Positions 26,815 to 35,712 of a DNA stretch of 64,000 nucleotides are shown here, piece after piece. The notes below the pieces were generated by a model. It was not told the DNA's origin, did not search any database, and worked only from the letters and a program-made list of their open reading frames with translations. Origin of the DNA: Achromobacter deleyi (GTDB lineage: Bacteria; Pseudomonadota; Gammaproteobacteria; Burkholderiales; Burkholderiaceae_B); assembly GCF_016127315.1 (NCBI RefSeq), contig NZ_CP065997.1:4092001-4156000 (forward strand), written 5' to 3'. The position numbers and the translations under genes were made by a program. The first letter of the stretch is position 1. The number at the start of each line of letters is the position of its first letter.

Positions 26815-28281
26815 GTGAGCATCAAGCACTGGATCAACGGCAAGCAGGTCGACAGCGCCGACCGCTTCACCACCTTCAACCCGGCCACGGGCGAGGCCAT
26901 CGACGAGGTGGCCGCCGGCGGCCAGGCCGAGGTCGACGCCGCCGTGGCCGCCGCGGCCGACGCCTTTCCCAAGTGGGCCGGCACGCCCGCCAAGGAACGC
27001 GCGCGGCTGATGCGCCGCCTGGGCGAACTGATCGACCGCAATGTGCCGCAGCTGGCCGAACTGGAAACGCGCGACACCGGCCTGCCGATCTCGCAGACGC
27101 GCAAGCAGCTGATCCCGCGCGCGTCCGAGAACTTCACCTTCTTCGCCGAAGTCTGCACCCGCATGAACGGCCATACCTATCCGGTGGACGACCAGATGCT
27201 GAACTACACGCTGTACCAGCCGGTCGGCGTGTGCGCGCTGGTGTCGCCGTGGAACGTGCCGTTCATGACTGCGACCTGGAAGACCGCGCCCTGCCTGGCG
27301 CTGGGCAACACCGCGGTGCTGAAGATGTCGGAGCTGTCGCCGCTGACGGCCGACCAGCTCGGCCTGCTGGCGCTGGAAGCCGGCATTCCGCCCGGCGTGC
27401 TGAACGTGGTGCAGGGCCATGGCGCCACCGCCGGCGACGCGCTGGTGCGTCATCCCGGCGTGCGCGCGATCTCGTTCACCGGCGGCACCGTCACCGGCAA
27501 GAAGATCATGGCGAACGCGGGCGGCATCAAGAAGTTCTCGATGGAACTGGGCGGCAAGTCGCCGGTGCTGGTGTTCGACGACGCCGATGTCGAGCGCGCG
27601 CTGGACGCGGCGCTGTTCACCATCTTCTCGCTCAACGGCGAGCGCTGCACCGCGGGCTCGCGCATCTTCGTGCAGGAATCGATCTACGACGACTTCGTGC
27701 GCCGCTTCGCCGAGCGCGCCAGCCGCCTGGCGGTGGGCGACCCGACCGACGAGGCGACCCACGTGGGCGCGATGATCACGCGCCAGCACTGGGAGAAGGT
27801 CACCGGCTACATCCGCCTGGCCGGCGAAGAGGGCGCGCGCATCCTGGCCGGCGGCGCCGACGCGCCGCTGGGCCTGCCGGCGCACCTGGCGGGCGGCCAC
27901 TTCGTGCGGCCCACGGTCCTGGCCGACGTCGACAACCGCATGCGCTGCGCCCAGGAAGAGATCTTCGGCCCGGTCGCCTGCCTGATCCCGTTCAAGGACG
28001 AGGCCCACGGGCTGGCGCTGGCCAACGACGTCAAGTACGGCCTGGCTTCCTATATCTGGACTAGCGATATCGGCCGCGCCCACCGGCTGGCGCGCGGCAT
28101 CGAGGCCGGCATGGTGTTCATCAACAGCCAGAACGTGCGCGACCTGCGCCAGCCGTTCGGCGGCACCAAGGAATCCGGCACCGGCCGCGAGGGCGGGGAA
28201 TACAGCTACGAGGTGTTCGCCGAGATCAAGAACGTCTGCGTCTCGATGGGCAGCCACCACATCCCGAAGTGGGGCGTCTGA
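26815..28281 (+). CDS. hpaE: 5-carboxymethyl-2-hydroxymuconate semialdehyde dehydrogenase
   Basis: 488 residues from a GTG start behind GAGGAG, the same length as E. coli HpaE. NAD-dependent aldehyde dehydrogenase: MELGGKSPVL holds the general-base Glu and SLNGERCTAGSRI the catalytic Cys, with the Rossmann segment SFTGGTVTGKKIM. It oxidises the ring-cleavage semialdehyde made by HpaD. hpaD follows 35 nt downstream. The frame is open upstream to a TTG, but that triplet is the -35 box. Confidence 0.96.
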   Translation: MSIKHWINGKQVDSADRFTTFNPATGEAIDEVAAGGQAEVDAAVAAAADAFPKWAGTPAKERARLMRRLGELIDRNVPQLAELETRDTGLPISQTRKQLIPRASENFTFFAEVCTRMNGHTYPVDDQMLNYTLYQPVGVCALVSPWNVPFMTATWKTAPCLALGNTAVLKMSELSPLTADQLGLLALEAGIPPGVLNVVQGHGATAGDALVRHPGVRAISFTGGTVTGKKIMANAGGIKKFSMELGGKSPVLVFDDADVERALDAALFTIFSLNGERCTAGSRIFVQESIYDDFVRRFAERASRLAVGDPTDEATHVGAMITRQHWEKVTGYIRLAGEEGARILAGGADAPLGLPAHLAGGHFVRPTVLADVDNRMRCAQEEIFGPVACLIPFKDEAHGLALANDVKYGLASYIWTSDIGRAHRLARGIEAGMVFINSQNVRDLRQPFGGTKESGTGREGGEYSYEVFAEIKNVCVSMGSHHIPKWGV

Positions 28282-28316
28282 ACCCCATCCGGCACGACAA
28301 CAAGGAGACACGCATC

Positions 28317-29168
28317 ATGGGCAAGCTCGCGCTGGCGGCCAAGGTAACGCATGTGCCGTCCATGTACCTTTCCGAAATGCCCGGCCGCCACCACGGCTGC
28401 CGCGAGGCCGCGATCCAGGGGCACCGCGCCATCGGCCAGCGTTGCCGCGACCTGGACGTGGACACGCTGGTGGTGCTGGACGTGCACTGGCTGGTGAACG
28501 CCGGCTATCACGTCAATTGCCACGAACGCTTCGGCGGCCGCTACACCAGCAACGAGCTGCCGCACTTCATCAAGGACATGGACTACGCCTACCGCGGCGA
28601 TCCGGCGCTGGGCCGGCGCATCGCCGAGTGCGCCAGCGCCGCCGGCGTGGCCACCCGGGCGCACGAGATCGCCAGCCTGGAGCTGGAGTACGGCACGCTG
28701 GTGCCGATGCGCTACATGAATGGCGACGACCGCTTCAAGGTGGTGTCGGTGGCGGCCTGGTGCGCCTGGCATTCCCTGGACGACAGCCGCCGCTTTGGCG
28801 CGGCGCTGCGCCAGGCCATCGAAGAGAGCGACAGCCGCGTCGCGGTGCTGGCCAGCGGATCGCTGTCGCACCGCTTCAACGACAACGGCAGCCCCGAGGC
28901 CGCCATGCACCAGATCAGCCGCGAGTTCTACCGCCAGGTCGACCTGCGGGTGGTGGACCTGTGGCGCCAGGGCGACTGGAAAACGTTCTGCGCCATGCTG
29001 CCGGAATACGCCGACCTGTGCGTGGGCGAGGGCGGCATGCACGACACCGCCATGTTGCTGGGGCTGCTGGGCTGGGACGCCTACGACCGGCCGGCCGAGA
29101 TCGTCACGGACTACTTCACCAGTTCGGGCACGGGCCAGATCAACGCGATCCTGCCCGTGCCGGACTGA
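28317..29168 (+). CDS. hpaD: 3,4-dihydroxyphenylacetate 2,3-dioxygenase
   Basis: 283 residues, LigB-type class III extradiol dioxygenase. H12 (VTHVPS) and H57 (LDVHW) are the expected Fe(II) His ligands; SLELEYGTLVPMRYM and VLASGSLSHRF are characteristic of the HpaD branch. It opens the ring of homoprotocatechuate. AAGGAG lies before the ATG at 28317. It is second gene after hpaE and ends 1 nt from the stop of convergent hpaR. Confidence 0.95.
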   Translation: MGKLALAAKVTHVPSMYLSEMPGRHHGCREAAIQGHRAIGQRCRDLDVDTLVVLDVHWLVNAGYHVNCHERFGGRYTSNELPHFIKDMDYAYRGDPALGRRIAECASAAGVATRAHEIASLELEYGTLVPMRYMNGDDRFKVVSVAAWCAWHSLDDSRRFGAALRQAIEESDSRVAVLASGSLSHRFNDNGSPEAAMHQISREFYRQVDLRVVDLWRQGDWKTFCAMLPEYADLCVGEGGMHDTAMLLGLLGWDAYDRPAEIVTDYFTSSGTGQINAILPVPD

Positions 29169-29169
29169 T

Positions 29170-29622
29170 TCATTCGGCCGGATCGCGCTTGATCAGGTCG
29201 ACCATCGCGTCGACGTCGGCGTACAGGCGGTCGAGCAATTCCTTGCCGATCCGGTCCTCGATTTCCTGGTACTTGGCATCGACCTGCGGCCGCATGCGGT
29301 CGATCAGCTTGTTGCTCTTGGGCGTCAGCGAGATTTCCTGGCGCCGTTGATCCGCGTTCGAGCGAACCCGCTTGATCAGGCCCTGTTCTTCCATGCCGGC
29401 CAGCATGCGGGTCAGGCTGGGGCTGAGGATCTGGCAGCTGCGGGCGATCTGGTTCGGTTCCATCGCGCCGACTTCGCTCAGCGTGCGCAGCACCCGCCAT
29501 TGCTGTTCGGTGACGCCGGCCGCGTGCAGGATCGGGCGGAAGTGCGCCATCAGGGTTTCACGCGCGTAAAGCAGCAGGTGGGGGAGGTTGCGGTGGTGGA
29601 AGCTCGGACTCATGTTGGCCAT
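29170..29622 (-). CDS. hpaR: MarR-family repressor HpaR
   Basis: 150 residues (147 from the second ATG at 29613). Winged-helix MarR fold: NQIARSCQILSPSLTRMLAGMEEQGLIKRVRSNADQRRQEISLTPKSNKL. The N-terminus SPSFHHRNLPHLLLYARETLMAHFRPIL matches HpaR. It should repress the hpa operons until an aromatic intermediate (4-hydroxyphenylacetate or homoprotocatechuate) binds. GTTAGCA beside its start codon recurs in the hpaF-side operator, suggesting autoregulation. Confidence 0.92.
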   Translation of the reverse strand: MANMSPSFHHRNLPHLLLYARETLMAHFRPILHAAGVTEQQWRVLRTLSEVGAMEPNQIARSCQILSPSLTRMLAGMEEQGLIKRVRSNADQRRQEISLTPKSNKLIDRMRPQVDAKYQEIEDRIGKELLDRLYADVDAMVDLIKRDPAE

Positions 29623-29669
29623 GTTAGCAAGAAGCCGATCAGTTTCTGACCGGATCTCGGGGGTATCAA

Positions 29670-29702
29670 CGTCCAGGCCCGCAACGAAGGCGGGCCTGGA
29701 CG
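29670..29702 (-). terminator. strong hairpin between the unknown membrane protein gene and hpaR
   Basis: CGTCCAGGCCCGC (29670-29682) pairs perfectly with GCGGGCCTGGACG (29690-29702), loop of 7 nt. It lies 26 nt after the stop of the 29728-30375 gene. There is no uninterrupted T-run, but a 13-bp GC stem is a good 3' end or Rho-independent-like stop. Confidence 0.6.
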
Positions 29703-29727
29703 GGTAAAACGGAACGCGGAAACGGGG

Positions 29728-30375
29728 TCAGGACGCGGGATTCTGCTGCGCCAGTTCCTGCAGGTCGTCGGGCAGGGTCAGGTCGGGGGCGCCTTGCTGC
29801 AAATCGCGCAGCGCCGTCACGGCCTCGTCTTGCTGGTCGTCCTGCATCAGCGCGCGGATGTGCGCCACGCGGGCCTCGATGTCCTGCTCGCTGAAGGCGA
29901 CCGGCTCGCTGCTGGCCGCTTCGGCCGGCTGTTCGGCGGCGGCCGTGGCGACGGCCGGCGCGGCCTCGACGCTGGCCTGCTGGGCCGGGACGGCGGCGGG
30001 CGCGTCGGCGGGCGTCTGCACCGCGGCGCGCTGCACCGGGGCCGGCGCCGGCTGCGGCGCGGGCGCTTCGGCGACCGCCGGCCGCGGCGCCGGGCTGCGT
30101 TCGATGCTGATGGCCGGCTCGTGCGACACAGCCAGTTGCGGCGTCATGTCGGTCATCTCGGCGCTTTCGCGCATGTCGGTCCAGGCGAACAGGCCGGCGA
30201 CCAGCGCCGCGCAGGCGGCGGCGGCCCAGCCCGGGTGCCAGCTGCGGCCGGGATGCCAAGTGCGGCGCACCGCCGCATCCAGTTCGGGGCTGCCGCCGGC
30301 CCTGGGCTTGCGATACAGGGCGCGCAAATCCAGTTCGTCGTCTTCGTCGAAGGGGGGGCGATAGGTAATGCTCAT
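29728..30375 (-). CDS. single-TM protein of unknown function, Ala/Pro-rich
   Basis: 215 residues, not recognised. Residues 1-45 are charged and cytoplasmic (FDEDDELDLRALYRKPRAGG), then one TM segment (WAAAACAALVAGLFAW), a long Ala/Pro/Gln-rich linker, and a C-terminal helical part (EQDIEARVAHIRALMQDDQQDEAVTALRDLQ) resembling a short repeat or capping domain. GAGGAGT precedes the ATG at 30375. The layout resembles an anti-sigma or FimV-like linker protein, but I have no motif to prove either. It is monocistronic. Confidence 0.7.
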   Translation of the reverse strand: MSITYRPPFDEDDELDLRALYRKPRAGGSPELDAAVRRTWHPGRSWHPGWAAAACAALVAGLFAWTDMRESAEMTDMTPQLAVSHEPAISIERSPAPRPAVAEAPAPQPAPAPVQRAAVQTPADAPAAVPAQQASVEAAPAVATAAAEQPAEAASSEPVAFSEQDIEARVAHIRALMQDDQQDEAVTALRDLQQGAPDLTLPDDLQELAQQNPAS

Positions 30376-30808
30376 GCGCGTACTCCTCGCGCATACGCCT
30401 GGTGGCAAGGCGTATCCGCGTCTGACCTTAGCCTGTGCCGCGCCGGTGGTCCGGCGGTCTCGTCCAGGGGCGGGTCGTGTTCCGGTTTAGGTGGCCGTGT
30501 CTGCGGCCCAAGCGTGTTGCGATGCGCCGCGATTCCCGTCGTGCCGTCCTGGGGGGCGGCGGCGCCGGGTATGCCGCCAAATAACCGGCGGTTCAACATT
30601 GCGCATCACCCGGTGATTATGCGCGATTTGCAGAAATCTGCCAGCGAATTTCTTCTGTTTGCATGGTGTAACTGTGACGCGTCCCTGTTTATGCAAGCGA
30701 ATTGAAAGCTGGCTGCACCAGGGCGGGGCAGAACCGGCTCGTTTTTGCGCGCCGCGCCGACGCGCCGGCGGCTCCCGGGCGCCGCCGTGTGCCGGTAAAC
30801 TGGCGCCC
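30376..30808. other. 433-nt region without a gene
   Basis: Divergent upstream region of the unknown membrane protein gene and radA. The only structure I see is an imperfect dyad at 30601-30624 (outer arms GCGCAT/ATGCGC, inner TCACC/GGTGA), which could be an operator. Short open frames here have no ribosome sites or recognisable products. Confidence 0.5.
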
Positions 30809-32173
30809 ATGGCCAAAACCCGAACCGTCTATGTGTGCGCCGAATGCGGCGGCACCACCCCGAAGTGGCAAGGCAAGTGTCCGCACTGCAACGCCTGGAA
30901 CACCCTGGAAGAAACCGTGGAGTCGGCCGCGCCGGCCGCCGCGGCCTCGCACCGCTACGCGCCGCTGGCCTCCAGCAGCCCGGTGCGCAGCCTGTCCGAG
31001 ATCGAGGCGCGTGAAACGCCGCGCACCCCCACTGGGCTGGAGGAGTTCGACCGCGTGCTGGGCGGCGGCCTGGTGGCCGGCGCCGTGGTGCTGATCGGCG
31101 GCGACCCCGGCATCGGCAAGTCGACCCTGTTGCTGCAGGCGCTGGCCTCGCTGTCGGAAAGCACCAACGTCCTGTACGTCACCGGCGAGGAATCGGCCGA
31201 GCAGGTGGCGCTGCGCGCGCGCCGGCTGGGGTTGCAGACTGGCAACGTCAACCTGCTGGCGGAAATCCGCCTGGAGGCGATCCAGGCCGCGGTGTCCGAG
31301 CAGAAGCCCAGCGTGGCGGTCATCGATTCGATCCAGACCCTCTACAGCGGCGAGCTGACCGCCGCGCCCGGCTCGGTGTCGCAGGTGCGCGAGTGCGCCG
31401 CGCAGCTGACGCGCCTGGCCAAGCAGACCGGCATCGCCATCGTCATGATCGGCCACGTCACCAAGGACGGCGCGCTGGCCGGCCCGCGCGTGCTCGAGCA
31501 CATCGTCGACACGGTGCTGTACTTCGAGGGCGACACGCATTCGTCGTTCCGCCTGGTGCGGGCCTTCAAGAACCGCTTCGGCGCGGTCAACGAGCTGGGC
31601 GTGTTCGCCATGACCGACCGCGGCCTGCGCGGCGTGGCCAACCCGTCGGCGCTGTTCCTGTCGCAGCACGAGCAGCAGGTGGCCGGCTCCTGCGTGATGG
31701 CCACGCAGGAGGGCACGCGCCCGCTGCTGGTCGAGATCCAGGCGCTGGTGGACAGCTCCCACGCGCCCAACCCGCGCCGCCTGACGGTCGGCCTGGAGGG
31801 CAACCGCCTGGCGATGCTGCTGGCGGTGCTGCACCGCCATGCCGGCGTCTCGACCTTCGACCAGGACGTGTTCGTCAACGCCGTGGGCGGGGTGCGCATC
31901 ACCGAGCCCGCCGCCGACCTGCCGGTGCTGCTGGCCATCATGTCGTCCCTGCGTGACCGGCCTTTGCCGCGCGGCCTGATCGCCTTCGGCGAAGTCGGCC
32001 TGGCGGGCGAGATCCGGCCCGCGCCGCGCGGCCAGGAACGCCTGCGCGAAGCCGCCAAGCTGGGTTTCTCGATCGCGCTGATTCCCAAGGCCAACGCGCC
32101 GCGCCAGCCCATCGAGGGGCTGGAGATCTGGGCGGTCGACCGGCTCGATGCCGCGCTCGACAAGCTGCGCTGA
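30809..32173 (+). CDS. radA: DNA repair protein RadA
   Basis: 454 residues. N-terminal C4 zinc finger (CAECGGTTPKWQGKCPHC), RecA-like ATPase with Walker A GGDPGIGKST, the RadA-specific KNRFGAVNELG motif, and a C-terminal Lon-protease-like domain. RadA helps branch migration and processing of recombination intermediates. The ATG at 30809 gives the standard MAKTRTVYVC start. A TSUP transporter gene follows after 12 nt. Confidence 0.97.
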   Translation: MAKTRTVYVCAECGGTTPKWQGKCPHCNAWNTLEETVESAAPAAAASHRYAPLASSSPVRSLSEIEARETPRTPTGLEEFDRVLGGGLVAGAVVLIGGDPGIGKSTLLLQALASLSESTNVLYVTGEESAEQVALRARRLGLQTGNVNLLAEIRLEAIQAAVSEQKPSVAVIDSIQTLYSGELTAAPGSVSQVRECAAQLTRLAKQTGIAIVMIGHVTKDGALAGPRVLEHIVDTVLYFEGDTHSSFRLVRAFKNRFGAVNELGVFAMTDRGLRGVANPSALFLSQHEQQVAGSCVMATQEGTRPLLVEIQALVDSSHAPNPRRLTVGLEGNRLAMLLAVLHRHAGVSTFDQDVFVNAVGGVRITEPAADLPVLLAIMSSLRDRPLPRGLIAFGEVGLAGEIRPAPRGQERLREAAKLGFSIALIPKANAPRQPIEGLEIWAVDRLDAALDKLR

Positions 32174-32185
32174 CGGGAGCCCCAC

Positions 32186-32959
32186 GTGAGTGTGTTGCTG
32201 ATCGCCCTGTGCCTGGGCGCGGGGTGTCTTATCGGTTTCATGGGCGGCGTGCTCGGCATCGGCGGCGGCATGATCGCGATTCCGGCGCTGGTGCTGCTGA
32301 TGGGCATGTCGCAGCAGCTGGCGCAGGGCACCGCGCTGATCATGGTGCTGCCGACCATCATGATGGCGGTGCGCAAGTACAACCAGCAGACCCGCATCGA
32401 CCGCCGCGTGGCGCTGGCCGGCGCGGGCGGCGCGGTGGTGTTCACCTGGGTCGGCGCGCGGCTGGCGCTGGGCATCGATTCGGGCGTGCTGCGCCTGAGC
32501 TTCGCCGTGTTCCTGTTCTTCATCGCGCTGTTCTACGCCTGGCAGACCTGGCGCGCCGGCCGTGCCCGGCGCGCGCCCACGGCCGGCAGCAACGCCCCGG
32601 TGTTCACGCCGCGCCGCGCCACCGCGCTGGGCGTGCTGTGCGGCACGCTGGGCGGTTTCTTCGGCGTGGGCGGCGCGGTGCTGGCGGTGCCCATCATCAC
32701 CACGGTGTTCCGGCTGCCGCAGACCACCGCGCAGGCGTTGGCCCTGTGCATGGTGATTCCCGGCTCGGCGGTGGCGCTGGCAACGTACTCGTGGGCCGGC
32801 CAGGCCGACTGGCTGGTGGGCCTGCCGCTGGCGGCGGGCAGCCTGCTGTTCGTGCCGGTCGGCGTGCGGCTGGCCTATCGCCTGCCTGAACGCAAGCTGA
32901 GAGCCAGCTTCGCGGCAATGCTGTTCGCCACCGTGGCGCTGCTGATATTTGAAAGCTGA
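32186..32959 (+). CDS. TSUP-family (TauE/SafE) sulfite/organosulfonate exporter
   Basis: 257 residues from a GTG start with GGGAG upstream. About eight TM helices in two repeated halves, each opening with the TSUP Gly-rich signature (GFMGGVLGIGGGMIAIPAL and GTLGGFFGVGGAVLAVPII). TauE/SafE proteins export sulfite, sulfoacetate or related anions. Substrate cannot be deduced. Placed 12 nt after radA, likely cotranscribed but functionally unrelated. Confidence 0.88.
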   Translation: MSVLLIALCLGAGCLIGFMGGVLGIGGGMIAIPALVLLMGMSQQLAQGTALIMVLPTIMMAVRKYNQQTRIDRRVALAGAGGAVVFTWVGARLALGIDSGVLRLSFAVFLFFIALFYAWQTWRAGRARRAPTAGSNAPVFTPRRATALGVLCGTLGGFFGVGGAVLAVPIITTVFRLPQTTAQALALCMVIPGSAVALATYSWAGQADWLVGLPLAAGSLLFVPVGVRLAYRLPERKLRASFAAMLFATVALLIFES

Positions 32960-33161
32960 GCCCCGCGGCGCGGGAGTCGATTGTCACGATCCCATGACGA
33001 AGCGTTAACGTCGGAAAGGACGCGAAAATTCCGCGCCTCGGGCTGAACCTTCGGCGGGGCGCGGGTTCCAACGGAGTACGGGTCATGCGGCGATGTTGCC
33101 GCCCCGTGTCGGAAAGGCCGGAGGGGCAGCCCTCGGGTCTTCACCACTAGGAGTTCATGTA

Positions 33162-33401
33162 ATGACGACTCACTCCCGTATCGCTGCGTTCCTGTCCACT
33201 TCGGCCTTGTGCCTCGGTCTCGCTGCCGCGCCTTCGGCGTTCGCGGCGGGCGCCGATGCCACGACCAAGTCGGGCGATACCAAGACCCAGGCGCAGCACA
33301 AGCATCACAAGTCCGACAAGACGTCCGCCAAACAGGGCACCGAGAAATCGGGCGCCTCCAAGATGGACAAATCGGGCGCCGCCACGGCGCCCGCGAAGTA
33401 A
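33162..33401 (+). CDS. small Lys/His-rich secreted protein, Asr-like composition
   Basis: 79 residues. Signal peptide MTTHSRIAAFLSTSALCLGLAAAPSAFA is followed by a hydrophilic tail with repeated Lys, His, Thr, Ser and Ala (TQAQHKHHKSDKTSAKQ) and no Cys. This resembles enterobacterial acid-shock protein Asr in layout and composition rather than by alignable sequence. AGGAG lies 9 nt upstream of the ATG and a strong terminator lies about 75 nt after the stop, so it is a real single-gene unit. The 5' region 32960-33161 is non-coding. Confidence 0.72.
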   Translation: MTTHSRIAAFLSTSALCLGLAAAPSAFAAGADATTKSGDTKTQAQHKHHKSDKTSAKQGTEKSGASKMDKSGAATAPAK

Positions 33402-33477
33402 GGCAGTCACGCAGCACCGGGCCGCGAGGTCCAATAGTTCCTTTGCACGGCGGACGGGTCTTCGGGCCTGAAAGTCG

Positions 33478-33511
33478 AAAGCCTCTCGGTATGGGCGCCG
33501 AGAGGCTTTTT
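33478..33511 (+). terminator. intrinsic terminator after the small secreted protein gene
   Basis: GCCTCTCGG (33481-33489) pairs with CCGAGAGGC (33498-33506), extended by AAA/TTT, loop of 8 nt, T-run 33507-33511. It also has an A-run on the left, so it may act in both directions. Confidence 0.92.
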
Positions 33512-33600
33512 CGTTTGTGTTGCCTGGGTTTGCGTTGCCAGTATTCGTGCCACATGCGCGGAAGCCGACGGCGCTGGCCGCGCCGCGATGCCCGCCGGCC

Positions 33601-34557
33601 TCAATCCACCGGCGTGACCACGCGGCCGGTGTCGAAATACGCCGCCAGGTTCTCCAGCATCAAGTCTTCCATCGACTGGCGCGTTTCCAGCGTGGCGCTG
33701 CCGATGTGCGGCAGCAGCACCGCCTGGTCGCTCTTGATCAGCGCCTCGGGCACCTTGGGCTCGTGCTCGAACACGTCGAGCGCGGCGCAGCCAAGCTTGC
33801 CGGCTTCCAGCGCGGCCACCAGCGCCGCCTCGTCGATGACCGGACCGCGCGCGATGTTGACGATGATGCCGCGCGGGCCCAGCGCCTCCAGCACTTCGCG
33901 GTTGACCAGGTGGCGGGTGGCGGGGCCGCCCACGGTGGCCACGATGAGGAAGTCGGCCCAGGCCGCCAGGTCGGTCAGCGAGGCCTCGTAGCCGTAGTCG
34001 ATGTCGTCGCGCTTCCTGCGGTTGTGATAACGCACCTGCATGTCGAAGCCGATGCCGCGGCGGGCGATGGCCTCGCCGATGCGGCCCAGGCCCACGATGC
34101 CGAGCTTCTTGCCGCTGACGCGCTGGCCCAGCGGAATGCTGCCGTGCACCTGGCCCCACTGGCCGGCGCGCACGAATCGTTCGCCCTGGCCCATGCGGCG
34201 GGCGCCGGCGATCAGCAGGCCCCAGGCCAGGTCCGCCACGCAATCGGTCAGCACGTCGGGCGTGTTGCTGACTTGCACGCCGCGCGCGTGCGCCGCCTGC
34301 ACGTCGATGGTCTCGTAGCCCACGCCCCAGCTGCAGATGGCCTTCAGGTCGGGCAGGGCGTTGATCAGTTCGGCGTTGGCGCCGAAGTTGGCCGAGGTGA
34401 CGACGGCGGTGACGCCCTTGCCCAGTTCGGCCAGGGCGGCCTTGCGATCCGGCTGCTTCCAGAGCTCGATGACGTCGTAGCGCTCGGCGAGGCGCTGATT
34501 GGCGGAGGGCGAGCCGGCCAGCGAGCCGACCTGGATGATGCGATGCTTGGTGGTCAT
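33601..34557 (-). CDS. D-isomer-specific 2-hydroxyacid dehydrogenase
   Basis: 318 residues. NAD(P)-binding GLGRIGEAI, catalytic Arg in VNIARGPVIDE, Glu in EHEPKVPE and His in LPHIGSATLETR are the standard set. The overall sequence is closest in style to glyoxylate/hydroxypyruvate or 2-ketogluconate reductases. It reduces 2-oxoacids or oxidises D-2-hydroxyacids. Last gene of a minus-strand run with two Bug receptors that is divergent from the DapA/GntR/Ldh2/aldolase operon, so it may reduce the keto product released by that pathway. Confidence 0.9.
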   Translation of the reverse strand: MTTKHRIIQVGSLAGSPSANQRLAERYDVIELWKQPDRKAALAELGKGVTAVVTSANFGANAELINALPDLKAICSWGVGYETIDVQAAHARGVQVSNTPDVLTDCVADLAWGLLIAGARRMGQGERFVRAGQWGQVHGSIPLGQRVSGKKLGIVGLGRIGEAIARRGIGFDMQVRYHNRRKRDDIDYGYEASLTDLAAWADFLIVATVGGPATRHLVNREVLEALGPRGIIVNIARGPVIDEAALVAALEAGKLGCAALDVFEHEPKVPEALIKSDQAVLLPHIGSATLETRQSMEDLMLENLAAYFDTGRVVTPVD

Positions 34558-34667
34558 GTTGTCGTACAGGTGGGTGGCGAAACCTTCATGCTACTTGATC
34601 CGGCCTTGAATCCGGCTGAGAGGGCGCGGGCCGCGGGAGCATCCCCGGGCCGCATCGCCTGGCGGCC

Positions 34668-35639
34668 TTATTCCAGCTGGATGTCGGCCTTCTGGATCAC
34701 GTCCTTCCAGCGCTTGACCTCGGCCTGCTGGAACGCGCTGAACTGCTGCGGCGTGTTGGCCACCACTTCGAAGCCCAGCCCCTGCAGCGTCTTCTCGGTC
34801 TGCGGATCGCGCAGCGCGGTCTGCAGCGCCTGGGTCAGCTGCTGCACCACGGCCGGCGGCGTGCCCTTGGGCACGGCGAAGCCCTGCCACGAATACACCA
34901 CCATGTCCTTGATGCCGGCCTCGGCCAGCGTCGGCACGTCGGGCAGGTCCGCCGCGCGCGCCTCGCCGGTGATGGCCAGCGCCTTGAGCTTGCCGGCCTT
35001 GATGTGGGTCTGCACCGCGCCCAGATTCTGGAACGACACGTTGACCTGGCCGCCCATCAGGTCGGCGATGGCGGCGCCGCCGCCGCGGTACGGCACGTCC
35101 ACGCCCGAGGTCTGGGTGCGCTGGCGGAACATCACCGCCGACAGGTGGTCGGACGAACCCGTGCCCGACGAGGCGTACGACACCTTGCCGGGATTCTTGT
35201 TGGCGTAGTCGACCAGCTCGGCCACCGTGTTGGCCGGGAACGACGGCGAGGCCACCAGCACGTTGGGGTTGCGCACCGCCTGGGTCAGGTACTCGAAGTC
35301 CTTGCTCGGGTTGTACGAGAGGTTCTTGTACAGCGCCTCGTTGATGGCGAAGGTGCCGATCGAGCCGACCATCATGGTGTAGCCGTCGGCGGTCGAGCGG
35401 GCCAGCGCCTGGGCGCCGATGGCGCTGTTGGCGCCCGGCTTGTTCTCGACCACGAAGGTCTGGCCCAGCGCCTTGGTCAGCCCCGGCGTGACGCTGCGCG
35501 CCGTGATGTCGGACGAGCCGCCCGGCACGAACGGCACGATCATCGTGACGGGCTTGGTGGGATAGCCGGCGGCGTGAACCGCCGGCCCGGCAAGCAGCGC
35601 GGCGGCGGACAGCGCGATCGCGCCCATCGATTTGTTCAT
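34668..35639 (-). CDS. Bug-family tripartite tricarboxylate transporter receptor
   Basis: 323 residues. Signal peptide ending AVHA, then YPTKPVTMIVPFVPGGSSDITAR, VVENKPGANSAIG and DVPTLAEAG, the Bug signatures. Periplasmic carboxylate-binding protein. No TctAB membrane components nearby. It lies between another Bug gene (73 nt upstream) and the 2-hydroxyacid dehydrogenase. Confidence 0.93.
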   Translation of the reverse strand: MNKSMGAIALSAAALLAGPAVHAAGYPTKPVTMIVPFVPGGSSDITARSVTPGLTKALGQTFVVENKPGANSAIGAQALARSTADGYTMMVGSIGTFAINEALYKNLSYNPSKDFEYLTQAVRNPNVLVASPSFPANTVAELVDYANKNPGKVSYASSGTGSSDHLSAVMFRQRTQTSGVDVPYRGGGAAIADLMGGQVNVSFQNLGAVQTHIKAGKLKALAITGEARAADLPDVPTLAEAGIKDMVVYSWQGFAVPKGTPPAVVQQLTQALQTALRDPQTEKTLQGLGFEVVANTPQQFSAFQQAEVKRWKDVIQKADIQLE

Positions 35640-35712
35640 GGTGTCTCCTGGTTCGCGTGATGATGAAGAACCCGGCGCCCACGCGTGGCGGCCGGATCCG
35701 GATCGGCGCGGG

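Noticed and set aside
26749..28311. 520-codon open frame antisense to hpaE
   Set aside because: hpaE is certain from catalytic motifs and length; the opposite frame is a composition artefact.
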